From Micromonospora matsumotoense (GTDB lineage: Bacteria > Actinomycetota > Actinomycetes > Mycobacteriales > Micromonosporaceae): a stretch of DNA of 64,000 nt. Positions 1-6,892 of the stretch are shown one piece after another. The DNA is taken from positions 248,001-312,000 of the forward strand of contig NZ_FMCU01000004.1 of NCBI RefSeq assembly GCF_900091525.1, read 5' to 3'. A program made the translations under genes and the position numbers. The notes beneath the pieces are model-generated. The model had not been told where the DNA came from. It saw nothing but the letters and a program-made list of their open reading frames with translations, and made no database searches. The stretch's first letter is position 1. Every line of letters starts with the position of its first letter.

Positions 1-79
1 CGGTCTCGATCAGTGTCGGTGCGATCGCCGCCGGATCGGCCGGGGTCGAGTAGTTCCAGTAGTGCAGTCCGAGTCTCAT
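1..79 (-). CDS. LLM-class F420-dependent oxidoreductase, N-terminal fragment
   Basis: Only the first 26 codons are inside the window; the gene continues past the left edge. Reading leftward from the ATG at 79 gives MRLGLHYWNYSTPADPAAI, the typical first strand of luciferase-like (LLM) monooxygenases and reductases that use coenzyme F420 or FMN. The gene starts 24 bases after the stop of the TetR gene on the same strand, so the two are probably cotranscribed and TetR may control it. Family assignment rests on the N-terminal motif alone. Confidence 0.65.
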   Translation of the reverse strand, partial: MRLGLHYWNYSTPADPAAIAPTLIET

Positions 80-103
80 GCCTCGTCCACCTCCCCACCG
101 ATC

Positions 104-718
104 CTAGTGGCGTACGGGGCCGCCCGCCCCGGCTGCCGCCGGCGACGCGTCACCGTCCAGCACCGCGCGGGTCAGGGTGGCCAATCCCGCCTCCCAGCGC
201 GCGTCGGGCCAGTCCCGCAGGTGTTCCACCAGGTCGCTGCGCACGGCTGCCAACAGGGCGTGGGCGAGGTAGTCCGCCGACGCGGGGCCGCGCGCCTCGG
301 TGACGAGCGCGACCAGCAGGACGTGCCACTCCTCGTACGACCCGGTGCGGTAGGGGCTGCCGTCGCCCGCGTTCTCCAGGGCCAACGTCAGTACCCGACT
401 GTCCCGTTTGAACCGCACCACCTCGCGGAGCAGGTGCAGGGCGCGCTCCGCCGGTGGACCCCCCGGTGGCGCCGCCGTCAGTGCCGCCCGCAACTGGTCG
501 CCGCGCTGCGCGTACAGGGCACGGAGCAGCCCCATCCGGTCGCCGAAGCGGCGGAACAGCGTGCCCTTGCCCACGCCGGCGGCGGCGGCGATGTCGTCCA
601 TCGAGACCTGGTCGGGGTCGGTCGCGGCATCGAACAACCGATCCGCGGCGGCCAGTACGGCCGTCCGGTTTCGTGCCGCGTCGGCGCGCACACGCTCTCC
701 CCTCGCGAAACGGACCAT
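104..718 (-). CDS. TetR family transcriptional regulator
   Basis: 204 residues, normal TetR size. The N-terminal helix-turn-helix is clear at about residues 12-60: helix 1 RNRTAVLAAADRLF, then VSMDDIAAAAGVGKGTLFRRFGD, the classic TetR recognition-helix region. The C-terminal two thirds would be the ligand-binding helical bundle; the ligand cannot be read from sequence. The ATG at 718 is immediately followed (upstream) by an operator-like array at 721-753, which strongly suggests autoregulation and control of the divergent SnoaL/NmrA pair. The F420-type oxidoreductase follows on the same strand. Confidence 0.9.
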   Translation of the reverse strand: MVRFARGERVRADAARNRTAVLAAADRLFDAATDPDQVSMDDIAAAAGVGKGTLFRRFGDRMGLLRALYAQRGDQLRAALTAAPPGGPPAERALHLLREVVRFKRDSRVLTLALENAGDGSPYRTGSYEEWHVLLVALVTEARGPASADYLAHALLAAVRSDLVEHLRDWPDARWEAGLATLTRAVLDGDASPAAAGAGGPVRH

Positions 719-720
719 CA

Positions 721-753
721 GTCCGCTACAGTGAAGCGGACCGGCCGTCCGCT
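721..753. promoter_or_regulatory. TetR operator candidate: three half-sites
   Basis: GTCCGCT (721-727), AGCGGAC (735-741) and GTCCGCT (747-753) form two overlapping inverted repeats that share the middle arm, with spacers of 7 and 5 bases. The array lies between the divergent TetR gene (start 718) and the SnoaL-like gene (start 799), where autoregulated TetR operators usually sit. Binding by this TetR is inferred. Confidence 0.7.
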
Positions 754-798
754 ATGGTAGCCATGCAGCGGGACGGCACCGACGACCAGGGGACAATC

Positions 799-1215
799 GT
801 GTCGAACCCTTCCACCGTCCTGTTCCACCGGGCCATGCACCTGTTGCTCGCCAAGGACATGCCGGGATTCATCGCCCTGTTCGCCGACGACGGCGTCATG
901 GAGTTCCCGTTCGCGCCGGCCGGGCAGCCGAGCCGGGTCACCGGCCGGGCCGCCGTGCACGACTACCTCATCGACTACCCGCACATCCTCGACGTTCGCG
1001 AGATCACCGAGGTCACCGTGCACGAGACCACCGATCCGGCGGTGCTCGTCGCCGAGTTCACCGCCAGTGGCGTCGTCGTCGCCAGCGACCGGCCCTACCG
1101 ACTGCGGTACATCGCCGTGTTGACCATCCGGGACGGCCACATCGTGCACTACCGCGACTACTGGAACCCGCAGGCCGCACAGGACCTGCTCGGCGGCGGG
1201 CTGGTGCGCTCGTGA
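799..1215 (+). CDS. SnoaL-like (NTF2-fold) small protein
   Basis: 138 residues from the GTG at 799, chosen because AGGGGA lies about 7 bases upstream; an in-frame ATG at 763 has no ribosome site and lies close to the operator. The protein begins with a helix (VLFHRAMHLLLAKDMPGFIALF) followed by FADDGVMEFPFAPAG, the NTF2/SnoaL signature, and ends in a typical YRDYWNPQA strand. Such proteins are small cyclases, isomerases or ketosteroid-isomerase-like enzymes; no specific reaction can be assigned. Its stop overlaps the next gene by four bases (GTGA), so the pair is translationally coupled and probably repressed by the adjacent TetR. Confidence 0.8.
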   Translation: MSNPSTVLFHRAMHLLLAKDMPGFIALFADDGVMEFPFAPAGQPSRVTGRAAVHDYLIDYPHILDVREITEVTVHETTDPAVLVAEFTASGVVVASDRPYRLRYIAVLTIRDGHIVHYRDYWNPQAAQDLLGGGLVRS

Positions 1216-2069
1216 TCCTGGTCACCGGCGGCACCGGGACGACCGGCCGGCTCGTCGCCGCCACCCTCGCCGACGCCGGCCGCCCGGTCCGCGTCGCCAG
1301 CCGCCGGGCCTCCGCCGGGGACGTCCGCTTCGACTGGTACGACCCCGGCACCCACCACGCCGCGGTGGAGGGCGTGACGGGCGTGTACCTGATCCCGCCC
1401 GTCGGTGAGGTCGATCCCGCGCCGGTCATGCTGCCGTTGCTGGAACTGGCCCACACCCGGGGAGTGCGGCGGGCCGTCCTGCTCAGCTCCTCGGCAATCG
1501 AGGCCGGCACTCCCGGCCTGGGCGAGGTGCAGGCCCGACTGGGCACGCTCTTCCCCGAGTGGGCGGTGCTGCGGCCCTCCTGGTTCATGGAGAACTTCGT
1601 CGGCGATCATCCGCACGGCGTGAGCGCCCGGGAACGCGGCGAGATCATCAGCGCCACCGGCGACGCCCGGGTCGGCATCGTCGATCCGGCCGACATCGCC
1701 GAGGTGGCGGTCCGCGCCCTCACCGATCCGACGTCGCACGACACCGAGCACCTCATCACCGGCCCCGAACGCCTGAGCTACGCCGAGATCGCCGCCGTCC
1801 TCACCGACACCGGCGGCCAACCGGTCCGGCACCGTGCCGTCAGCGAGGCCGCACTCACGGCGTACCACGAGGCCAACGGCCTGCCACCCGACTTCGCCCG
1901 GTTCCTCGCGAGCCTGGACACGGCGATCGCGGCCGGCGCGGAGGACCGGACCACCAGCACCGTCGCGGACGTGACCGGCCGCCCACCCCGCTCGTTCCGG
2001 GACTTCTGCCGCGACCGGCTGCCCGGCGGCCCCCGCTCCACCCCGGACCGCGCCCCGACACCGACCTGA
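1212..2069 (+). CDS. NmrA-like NAD(P)-binding oxidoreductase
   Basis: 285 residues from a GTG that overlaps the SnoaL stop. The N-terminus ILVTGGTGTTGRLVA is the GxxGxxG dinucleotide-binding loop of atypical short-chain dehydrogenases. A Tyr-x-x-x-Lys catalytic pair is not evident, and VLRPSWFMENF at about residues 117-127 is typical of NmrA/quinone-oxidoreductase-2-like proteins. Likely role: NAD(P)H-dependent reduction or redox sensing of a small molecule, together with its coupled SnoaL-like partner. The substrate is unknown. Confidence 0.85.
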   Translation: MILVTGGTGTTGRLVAATLADAGRPVRVASRRASAGDVRFDWYDPGTHHAAVEGVTGVYLIPPVGEVDPAPVMLPLLELAHTRGVRRAVLLSSSAIEAGTPGLGEVQARLGTLFPEWAVLRPSWFMENFVGDHPHGVSARERGEIISATGDARVGIVDPADIAEVAVRALTDPTSHDTEHLITGPERLSYAEIAAVLTDTGGQPVRHRAVSEAALTAYHEANGLPPDFARFLASLDTAIAAGAEDRTTSTVADVTGRPPRSFRDFCRDRLPGGPRSTPDRAPTPT

Positions 2070-2116
2070 CGGGTCGGCCGGTACGGCCCGCGCCGGCCGA
2101 CGCCACGGCTGCGGCG

Positions 2117-2186
2117 TCGACCGGCGCGGATCGACCGGCGCGGATCGTCGGGAGCGGGTCGTCCGGCGCGGATCGACCGGCGCGGG
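2117..2186. repeat. Five tandem copies of a 14-bp unit
   Basis: Unit TCGACCGGCGCGGA in strict 14-bp phase at 2117, 2131, 2145 (degenerate), 2159 and 2173. It lies in the 220-bp non-coding gap between the convergent NmrA-like and esterase genes. Fourteen is not a multiple of three, and no gene spans it. Confidence 0.8.
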
Positions 2187-2290
2187 TCGTCCGGACGACG
2201 ACCGACGGTGCCGCCGGCCCCGGTGGGCAGCACGGTGCCGGCGGCGGGTGCCCCCGCCTACGCGGTCCCCCGCCCCGGGGAACGGGCCGG

Positions 2291-3091
2291 TCAGGGAGTC
2301 AGGAAACCCTCGGCCCGCAGCCACGCCTCGCACGCGTCGGTCCAGGTCGCCGTGTGCGCGTCGCGGGCGATGAAGGGGTGGCTCCGGCCGCCGTACGTGA
2401 TGCCGTCGGCCAGCCCGATACCGTGTCCACCGCGCGGGTAGATGTGCAGTTCGACCGGGACCCCGGCCGCCACGAGCACCCGGGCCCATTCCAGGGCGTT
2501 GGGGACCCCCGGCGGGTCCTGGGCGGCCGCCCACACGAACGTCGGGCAGACCGTCGAGTCCACGTGCCGCGCCGGCGACAACTCGTCCTTGATCGGGATC
2601 AGCTCGCCCAGCAGCCCCTCGACCGCCGGCGGGGGAAGCAGATCCAGATCGGCCAGGGCGTACGCCAGGATCGCGAAGTCCGGGCGCGGCGGGTCGACCA
2701 CACCGGTCTCGATCGACAGCACCGCACCGGTCATCAGCAGGCCGGCCAACTGCCCGCCGGCGCTGGAGCCGATCACCCCGACCGGGCCGGTCTCCAGCCC
2801 GTGGACGCCGCTCCTGACATGGTCCAGCGCGGCACGGGCGTCCTGCAACGGTGCGGGGAACCGGTCGGGCAGCAGCCGGTATTCGAGGACGAAGGCGTGC
2901 AGCCCGATGCTGGCCAGCCAGCGGGCGTAGCCCTCCCCCTCGTGCGGTGGGAGTTCCCGGAAGCGGCCGCCGGGGAGGACCAGCACGGCCGGCCGGGGGC
3001 CGGTGAAACGGTCGGCGGCCGGATAGACCGTGATCCGCTCGGAGATTGTTGCCTGAGTCGGCGAGATGGCAGTGCCACCTTTCGCTACCAC
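2291..3091 (-). CDS. Alpha/beta-hydrolase esterase
   Basis: 266 residues, no signal peptide, so probably cytoplasmic. LVLPGGRFRELPPHEGEGYA is the oxyanion-hole region of the hormone-sensitive-lipase/BD-FAE type (LPGG replaces HGGG), GVIGSSAGGQLAG contains the nucleophile Ser in GxSxG (about residue 125), and YPRGGHGIGL near the C-terminus holds the catalytic His. Such enzymes remove acetyl or acyl groups from sugars and oligosaccharides. The start is uncertain: the GTG at 3091 has GGAGG only one base upstream. The gene stands alone and converges with the NmrA-like gene. Confidence 0.85.
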   Translation of the reverse strand: MVAKGGTAISPTQATISERITVYPAADRFTGPRPAVLVLPGGRFRELPPHEGEGYARWLASIGLHAFVLEYRLLPDRFPAPLQDARAALDHVRSGVHGLETGPVGVIGSSAGGQLAGLLMTGAVLSIETGVVDPPRPDFAILAYALADLDLLPPPAVEGLLGELIPIKDELSPARHVDSTVCPTFVWAAAQDPPGVPNALEWARVLVAAGVPVELHIYPRGGHGIGLADGITYGGRSHPFIARDAHTATWTDACEAWLRAEGFLTP

Positions 3092-3163
3092 GCCTCCATG
3101 CCTGACGATCGTCCGCCACCGGCACGCGACGCTACGGCGATGCTAACCGGCGGCGCCGACGGC

Positions 3164-3201
3164 GCGCGGGGCGGGCGACCCGGTCGTCGCCCGCCCCGCG
3201 C
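3164..3201 (-). terminator. Terminator of the protease gene
   Basis: Perfect 16-bp stem GCGCGGGGCGGGCGAC (3164-3179) with its complement at 3186-3201 and a 6-base loop. It begins 10 bases after the protease stop codon. No T-tract, as is usual for actinobacteria. Confidence 0.75.
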
Positions 3202-3210
3202 CCGGGTCGC

Positions 3211-4749
3211 TCAGCCGCGCCGCCACTTCTGGTTGGCCCCGCCGGTGCACTCCCAGATGACCAGCCGGGCACCGTCCGCGCTGTTCGCGCCCTGCACGTC
3301 GACACACTTGTTGGCCTGCGGGTTGACCAGGTCACCGGCGCCACTGAGGACGAACTGCTGGGCCGGGTTGCCGCTGCACCTGGCCAACTGGACGACCGCT
3401 CCGTTGGCGGTCGAGCCCCAGGCCACGTCCATGCACAGCCCGAGCGCCCGCACGGTGCCGTCACCGGCGAAGGTCCACCGTTGGGCGTTGGTGCCGTTGC
3501 AGGTCCACAGTTGCAGGTACTGGCCGTCGACACCGTGGGAGTTGGGCACGTCGATGCACTTGCCGGCGTACCCGACGAGCTGGCCGGCACCGCCACCGCC
3601 GGTGGTGGTCAGCGACAGCCCGTACGCGCCGAGGATCTCGTTGACCGGCTGGTAGACGGTGGTGCCACCGGAGTTGCAGTCGCCACCGGCACCGGAGGTG
3701 ACCCCCTGCGCCTGGTTGCCGGAGATGAACGCCCCACCCGAGTCGCCGGGCTGGGCGCACGCGCTGCTCGCCACCAGGCCGTACACCAGGGAACCGGAGT
3801 AGTTGACCGTGACGTCCCGGGCGGTGATCGTGCCGCACCGCCAGCCGGTGGTCCGGCCGGACCGGCAGACCGCGCTGCCGACGGCGGCCTCCGCCGAGCC
3901 GGCCACCGCGGTCGTGCCGCCGTTGTAGGTGTTCACCGTGGGCGTGGCCACCCACGAGGAGTTGGTCTGCACCCAGGCGTAGTCGTTGCCCGGGAAGGAC
4001 GAGCCCCGGAAGGTGCCCTGCGCGACGCCGCTGCCGCTGGTGGTGCTGCCCGCCCCACCGCAGTGTCCGGCGGTGACGAAGCCACCGGCGACGGCGAAGC
4101 CGACCGAGCAGAGCGTGTTGTTGTTGATGACGTACTGGTCGCCGCCCCGGATGTCGTAGACCGGGCGGTACGGCTGCGCGGCGGCGACCGGACGGGCCGC
4201 GTCGGCGGTGCCGGTGGCCTGGGCGAACGCTTGGGCCGAGGCGGTGTCGGCGGCCTGGATCACCACGCTGTTGCTCGCCGGGTCGACATACCAGGAGTGC
4301 ACGGCCGGGCCGGCCCGGCCGGCCGCCCGGTCGAGGGTGGCCCGGGCCCGGTCCAGCTCGGCCAGGCTCCGGCGGACCACCTGCGGCTGAGCGCCGGTGC
4401 GGCGGACCCGCGTGGCGTCGGCGGCCGTGGTCACCCCGACCACCAGGGCCCTCCCGTCCCCCGCGATCCAGGACCCGCCGTACGCGACGCCCAGCTCGGC
4501 CCGGAGCCGGCGCTCGGTCGACGGCGCAGCGGCCTCGACGACCGAGCGGACGCGGAGCTGCTCGTCGGTCAGACCGAGGTCCCGGCGCAGCGCCGCCCGT
4601 TGCCCGGCGGGAAGGCCGGCGGACGGGTCGACGGCGGCCGACGCGGTCGGGTCGGCCGACGGGACGGCCGGCGCGGCCCCGGCGGGCGCGGCGGCCAGCG
4701 CACCGACCAGCGTCGCGGCCCCGAGAACGGCACCCAGGTGACGGATCAT
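3211..4749 (-). CDS. Secreted streptogrisin-like serine protease with ricin B (CBM13) domain
   Basis: 512 residues from the ATG at 4749, which has GGAGGG about 8 bases upstream; a longer frame to 4800 runs through the operator and is rejected. A signal peptide (IRHLGAVLGAATLVGALAAAPAGA) is followed by an alpha-lytic-protease-type propeptide (about residues 30-180, with LGLTDEQLRVRSVVEA), the mature S1E protease with FVTAGHC (His), GNDYAWVQ (Asp) and PGDSGGAF (Ser), and a C-terminal ricin-type trefoil (about 385-512, with QLWTCNGTNAQRW and VIWECTGGANQKW). It should be an extracellular endopeptidase tethered to carbohydrate. A LacI-type operator in its promoter suggests carbon-source control. 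Confidence 0.93.
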   Translation of the reverse strand: MIRHLGAVLGAATLVGALAAAPAGAAPAVPSADPTASAAVDPSAGLPAGQRAALRRDLGLTDEQLRVRSVVEAAAPSTERRLRAELGVAYGGSWIAGDGRALVVGVTTAADATRVRRTGAQPQVVRRSLAELDRARATLDRAAGRAGPAVHSWYVDPASNSVVIQAADTASAQAFAQATGTADAARPVAAAQPYRPVYDIRGGDQYVINNNTLCSVGFAVAGGFVTAGHCGGAGSTTSGSGVAQGTFRGSSFPGNDYAWVQTNSSWVATPTVNTYNGGTTAVAGSAEAAVGSAVCRSGRTTGWRCGTITARDVTVNYSGSLVYGLVASSACAQPGDSGGAFISGNQAQGVTSGAGGDCNSGGTTVYQPVNEILGAYGLSLTTTGGGGAGQLVGYAGKCIDVPNSHGVDGQYLQLWTCNGTNAQRWTFAGDGTVRALGLCMDVAWGSTANGAVVQLARCSGNPAQQFVLSGAGDLVNPQANKCVDVQGANSADGARLVIWECTGGANQKWRRG

Positions 4750-4778
4750 TCTGCACCCTCCAGAGTATTCGATGGACG

Positions 4779-4828
4779 TGAGAGCGCTCTCAGGCAACAA
4801 TCCTGACTAATTGAGGGACAGCTGTCAA
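4779..4828 (-). promoter_or_regulatory. Protease promoter with CebR-like LacI operator
   Basis: Reading leftward: -35 TTGACA (4828-4823), 17-bp spacer, -10 CAGGAT (4805-4800), then the perfect 14-bp palindrome TGAGAGCGCTCTCA at 4779-4792, just after the expected start site and 30 bp upstream of the ATG. The palindrome closely resembles the CebR/CelR operator TGGGAGCGCTCCCA of actinomycete cellulose regulons (established knowledge); which repressor binds here is not known. Confidence 0.75.
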
Positions 4829-4833
4829 TGCGA

Positions 4834-4918
4834 GGTCGCCGGACCGGTCGGCGACCAGGCCATCGGGCCGACCGGTTCCCCGAGCACCCTTCGCATTTCC
4901 CTTGAGCGGCATTAGGCT
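4834..4918 (+). promoter_or_regulatory. Candidate promoter and leader hairpin before the small peptide gene
   Basis: A TTCGCA (4890-4895) and TAGGCT (4913-4918) pair with 17-bp spacing would start transcription about 30 bases before the peptide ATG. A hairpin GGTCGCCG/CGGCGACC at 4834-4856 lies between the divergent protease and peptide promoters. This is a match by eye to actinobacterial -35/-10 elements. Confidence 0.45.
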
Positions 4919-4954
4919 CTGCGCAGTCCGGAGTGGACGACCACGGAGGTGCCC

Positions 4955-5038
4955 ATGAAGAAGATGACCGTCCGTCGTACGAGTGCACTGCGTCTGGTGT
5001 CCGGCGCCCGCCGGCTCTGGATCGAGTGGTGCTGGTAA
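4955..5038 (+). CDS. 27-residue cationic Trp/Cys peptide (signal or RiPP-precursor candidate)
   Basis: A small gene with an excellent ribosome site: GGAGG ends six bases before the ATG at 4955 and the TAA is at 5036-5038. The peptide starts MKKMTVRRTSALRLVSG and ends ARRLWIEWCW. It has two Lys and five Arg in the first 20 residues and three Trp plus one Cys in the last six, so a basic amphipathic segment precedes an aromatic C-terminus. No signal peptide. It is followed after 55 bases, across a strong hairpin, by the TPR gene on the same strand. I do not recognise a named family. Possible roles are a precursor of a modified peptide, an intracellular signal read by the TPR protein, or a membrane-active peptide. 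Confidence 0.7.
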   Translation: MKKMTVRRTSALRLVSGARRLWIEWCW

Positions 5039-5049
5039 CTGCCGGCCCG

Positions 5050-5071
5050 GCGGGCGCCCCCGGGCGCCCGC
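5050..5071 (+). terminator. Hairpin between peptide and TPR genes (attenuator or processing site)
   Basis: Nine-base-pair, all-GC stem GCGGGCGCC (5050-5058) / GGCGCCCGC (5063-5071) with a 4-base loop. It starts 12 bases after the peptide stop and ends 22 bases before the TPR start, a place where it could lower TPR expression relative to the peptide. Confidence 0.6.
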
Positions 5072-5093
5072 CCTCGGCGGCACCGGCCCGACC

Positions 5094-6791
5094 GTGACCG
5101 GCGCACCACCGGGGTACGACTGCCACCGCGACCACGGGCCGTACGCCGGGGTCGCGGATCTGCTCCACCGCATCGCCGCCGACCGCCCCCGGCTGGCCGC
5201 CCGGCACCGAACCGAACTGCGGGCCATCGCGCCCCGGCTCGACCCGACGGCCCGCACCGCCGCCGACGAGGCGCCGATCCGGTTCCACCCCGCCCGACGC
5301 ACCGCCGCCCTGGCCTACGGCGCGACCGAGTTCGTGGCGGCCTGGGCGGGCACCCTCCGACGCCCGGTCACGCTCCGGTTCGCGCACGTCGGCGCGGCCG
5401 ACGAGACCACCCGGGAGCTGCTCGACTCGCTGGCCGGCCGGCTCGGGGCGTACCCGGTGGGACTGGAACTGTGCGACGACGGCCCGGCCCGGCCGGCGGT
5501 CGACCCGACCCCGGCGACCCTGCGCACCAGCCTCGGCGAGAGCCTGGCCGGCGGCTTCTACCACCATGCTGCCCGCACGGGCCGGCACGGACGTGCCCTG
5601 GTCACCCCGGCCGACGACCTGCCGCACTGGTGGGCGTTCACCACCGGCCTGGCCACCGCCCTGGCGGCGCTGGACCAGGCCACCGAGGCGCTCGACCTCT
5701 ATCACGAGGCGCGGACCGTCACCGACGACCCCAAGATCACCATGTCGGCCGCGTACGCCACCGCCATGTTGTACGCCCGGCACCTGCCCGCCGCAGCCCA
5801 GGACCCGGCGCGGGCGCGGCACTGGCTGGAGCAGGCGCTCCGGCTCGCCCGCACGGTCACCGACCCCCGGCAACGGGTGCTGTCGACCGTCTTCTACGAA
5901 CAGGGCGTGGCCCTGCTGGACAGCCGGGCGGGTGAACCGGAGCGGGCGCTGCGGCTGATCGACGACGGGCTGGCCCGGCTGACGGCCGTGCTCGCCCCCG
6001 GTGAACGCCCCCAGGACCTGGCCCGGCTGCGCCACAACCGGGCCCAGGTCTATCTGGCGTTGGGTGATCCGCAGCGGGCCCTGACCGAACTCGACACCGT
6101 GATCGGCCACGACCCCGACAACTGCGAGTACTACGTGGACCGGGCCGCCCTGCACCGGGCGGCCGGGCGGCACCGGGCCGCGATCCGGGACCACGGCAGC
6201 GCCATCCGCCTCGGGCCGCACCTGCCGGAGGCGTACTACAACCGGGCGGTGCTGCACCAGGAACGGGGCCGCGCCGGGCAGGCCCGGGATGACCTGGAAC
6301 GGGTGCTCGCCATCGAGCCCGGGCACCTCGACGCCCGGATCGCCCTGGTCAACCTGCACCTCGGCCGGGGCGCGCTCGACGTCGCCGAGGCGGGGGCGCG
6401 GGCCGGGCTGATGCGGGCCCCGGACGAGCCGGCCCTGCTGTGCACCCTCGGGCTGATCCGCTCGGAGCGCGGCGACCCGGCCGGGGCCGAGGAGCTGTTC
6501 AGCCGGGCGTTGGCCGGCGATCCGGAGCTGGTCGAGGCGTGGACGAACCGGGCCGCCGTCCGGTTCGACCGGGGCGAGGTGGCCGCCGCCGTGGCCGACC
6601 TGGACCGGGCGGTCGCGCTGTCGGCGGCACCGGTGCCCCGCTACAACCGGGGCACCGCGCTGGCCCGGCTGGACCGGTGGGACGAGGCGGCCCGGGACTT
6701 CGCCGACGCGCTCGCCGCACCCGACCTGGACCGGTCACTGCGTCGCGACCTGCGCAGCGCACTCGCCCGCTGCCGCCGTCGCACCTCCTGA
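5094..6791 (+). CDS. TPR protein with degenerate ATPase-like N-terminus, paired with the small peptide
   Basis: 565 residues from the GTG at 5094 (the open frame extends back through the peptide gene, where codons belong to the peptide). The N-terminus has HGPYAGVADLLHRI followed, around residues 90-115, by TLRFAHVGAADETTRELL. The latter resembles the Walker B/sensor region (DDLHxAD) of STAND ATPases but lacks the acidic pair, and no Walker A loop is present. From about residue 200 to the end are roughly ten tetratricopeptide repeats, for example AEELFSRALAGDPELVEAWTN and NRAQVYLALGDPQRAL. It is cytoplasmic, with no membrane segment. TPR superhelices bind peptides, so the neighbouring WIEWCW peptide is a natural ligand or client candidate; this is inference. 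No regulator-type DNA-binding domain is visible. Confidence 0.8.
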   Translation: MTGAPPGYDCHRDHGPYAGVADLLHRIAADRPRLAARHRTELRAIAPRLDPTARTAADEAPIRFHPARRTAALAYGATEFVAAWAGTLRRPVTLRFAHVGAADETTRELLDSLAGRLGAYPVGLELCDDGPARPAVDPTPATLRTSLGESLAGGFYHHAARTGRHGRALVTPADDLPHWWAFTTGLATALAALDQATEALDLYHEARTVTDDPKITMSAAYATAMLYARHLPAAAQDPARARHWLEQALRLARTVTDPRQRVLSTVFYEQGVALLDSRAGEPERALRLIDDGLARLTAVLAPGERPQDLARLRHNRAQVYLALGDPQRALTELDTVIGHDPDNCEYYVDRAALHRAAGRHRAAIRDHGSAIRLGPHLPEAYYNRAVLHQERGRAGQARDDLERVLAIEPGHLDARIALVNLHLGRGALDVAEAGARAGLMRAPDEPALLCTLGLIRSERGDPAGAEELFSRALAGDPELVEAWTNRAAVRFDRGEVAAAVADLDRAVALSAAPVPRYNRGTALARLDRWDEAARDFADALAAPDLDRSLRRDLRSALARCRRRTS

Positions 6792-6842
6792 CCGGCCGCA
6801 CGTCACGGTGGCGACACCGGGTGGACAACGACGTCGGGGTAC

Positions 6843-6871
6843 GCGCAGCCGGGCGGACGGCCCGGCTGCGC
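6843..6871. terminator. Bidirectional terminator
   Basis: Perfect 12-bp stem GCGCAGCCGGGC (6843-6854) / GCCCGGCTGCGC (6860-6871) with a 5-base loop, between the convergent TPR gene and the GH141-like gene. Confidence 0.7.
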
Positions 6872-6892
6872 GCACCCCCGATGGTCGACCGG

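Noticed and set aside
1158-3655. Long antisense or overlapping frames (1158-3125 minus, 1559-3655 plus)
   Set aside because: They overlay clear genes (NmrA-like, esterase, protease) in other frames, are Arg/Gly/Pro-rich and show no domain; typical high-GC shadows.
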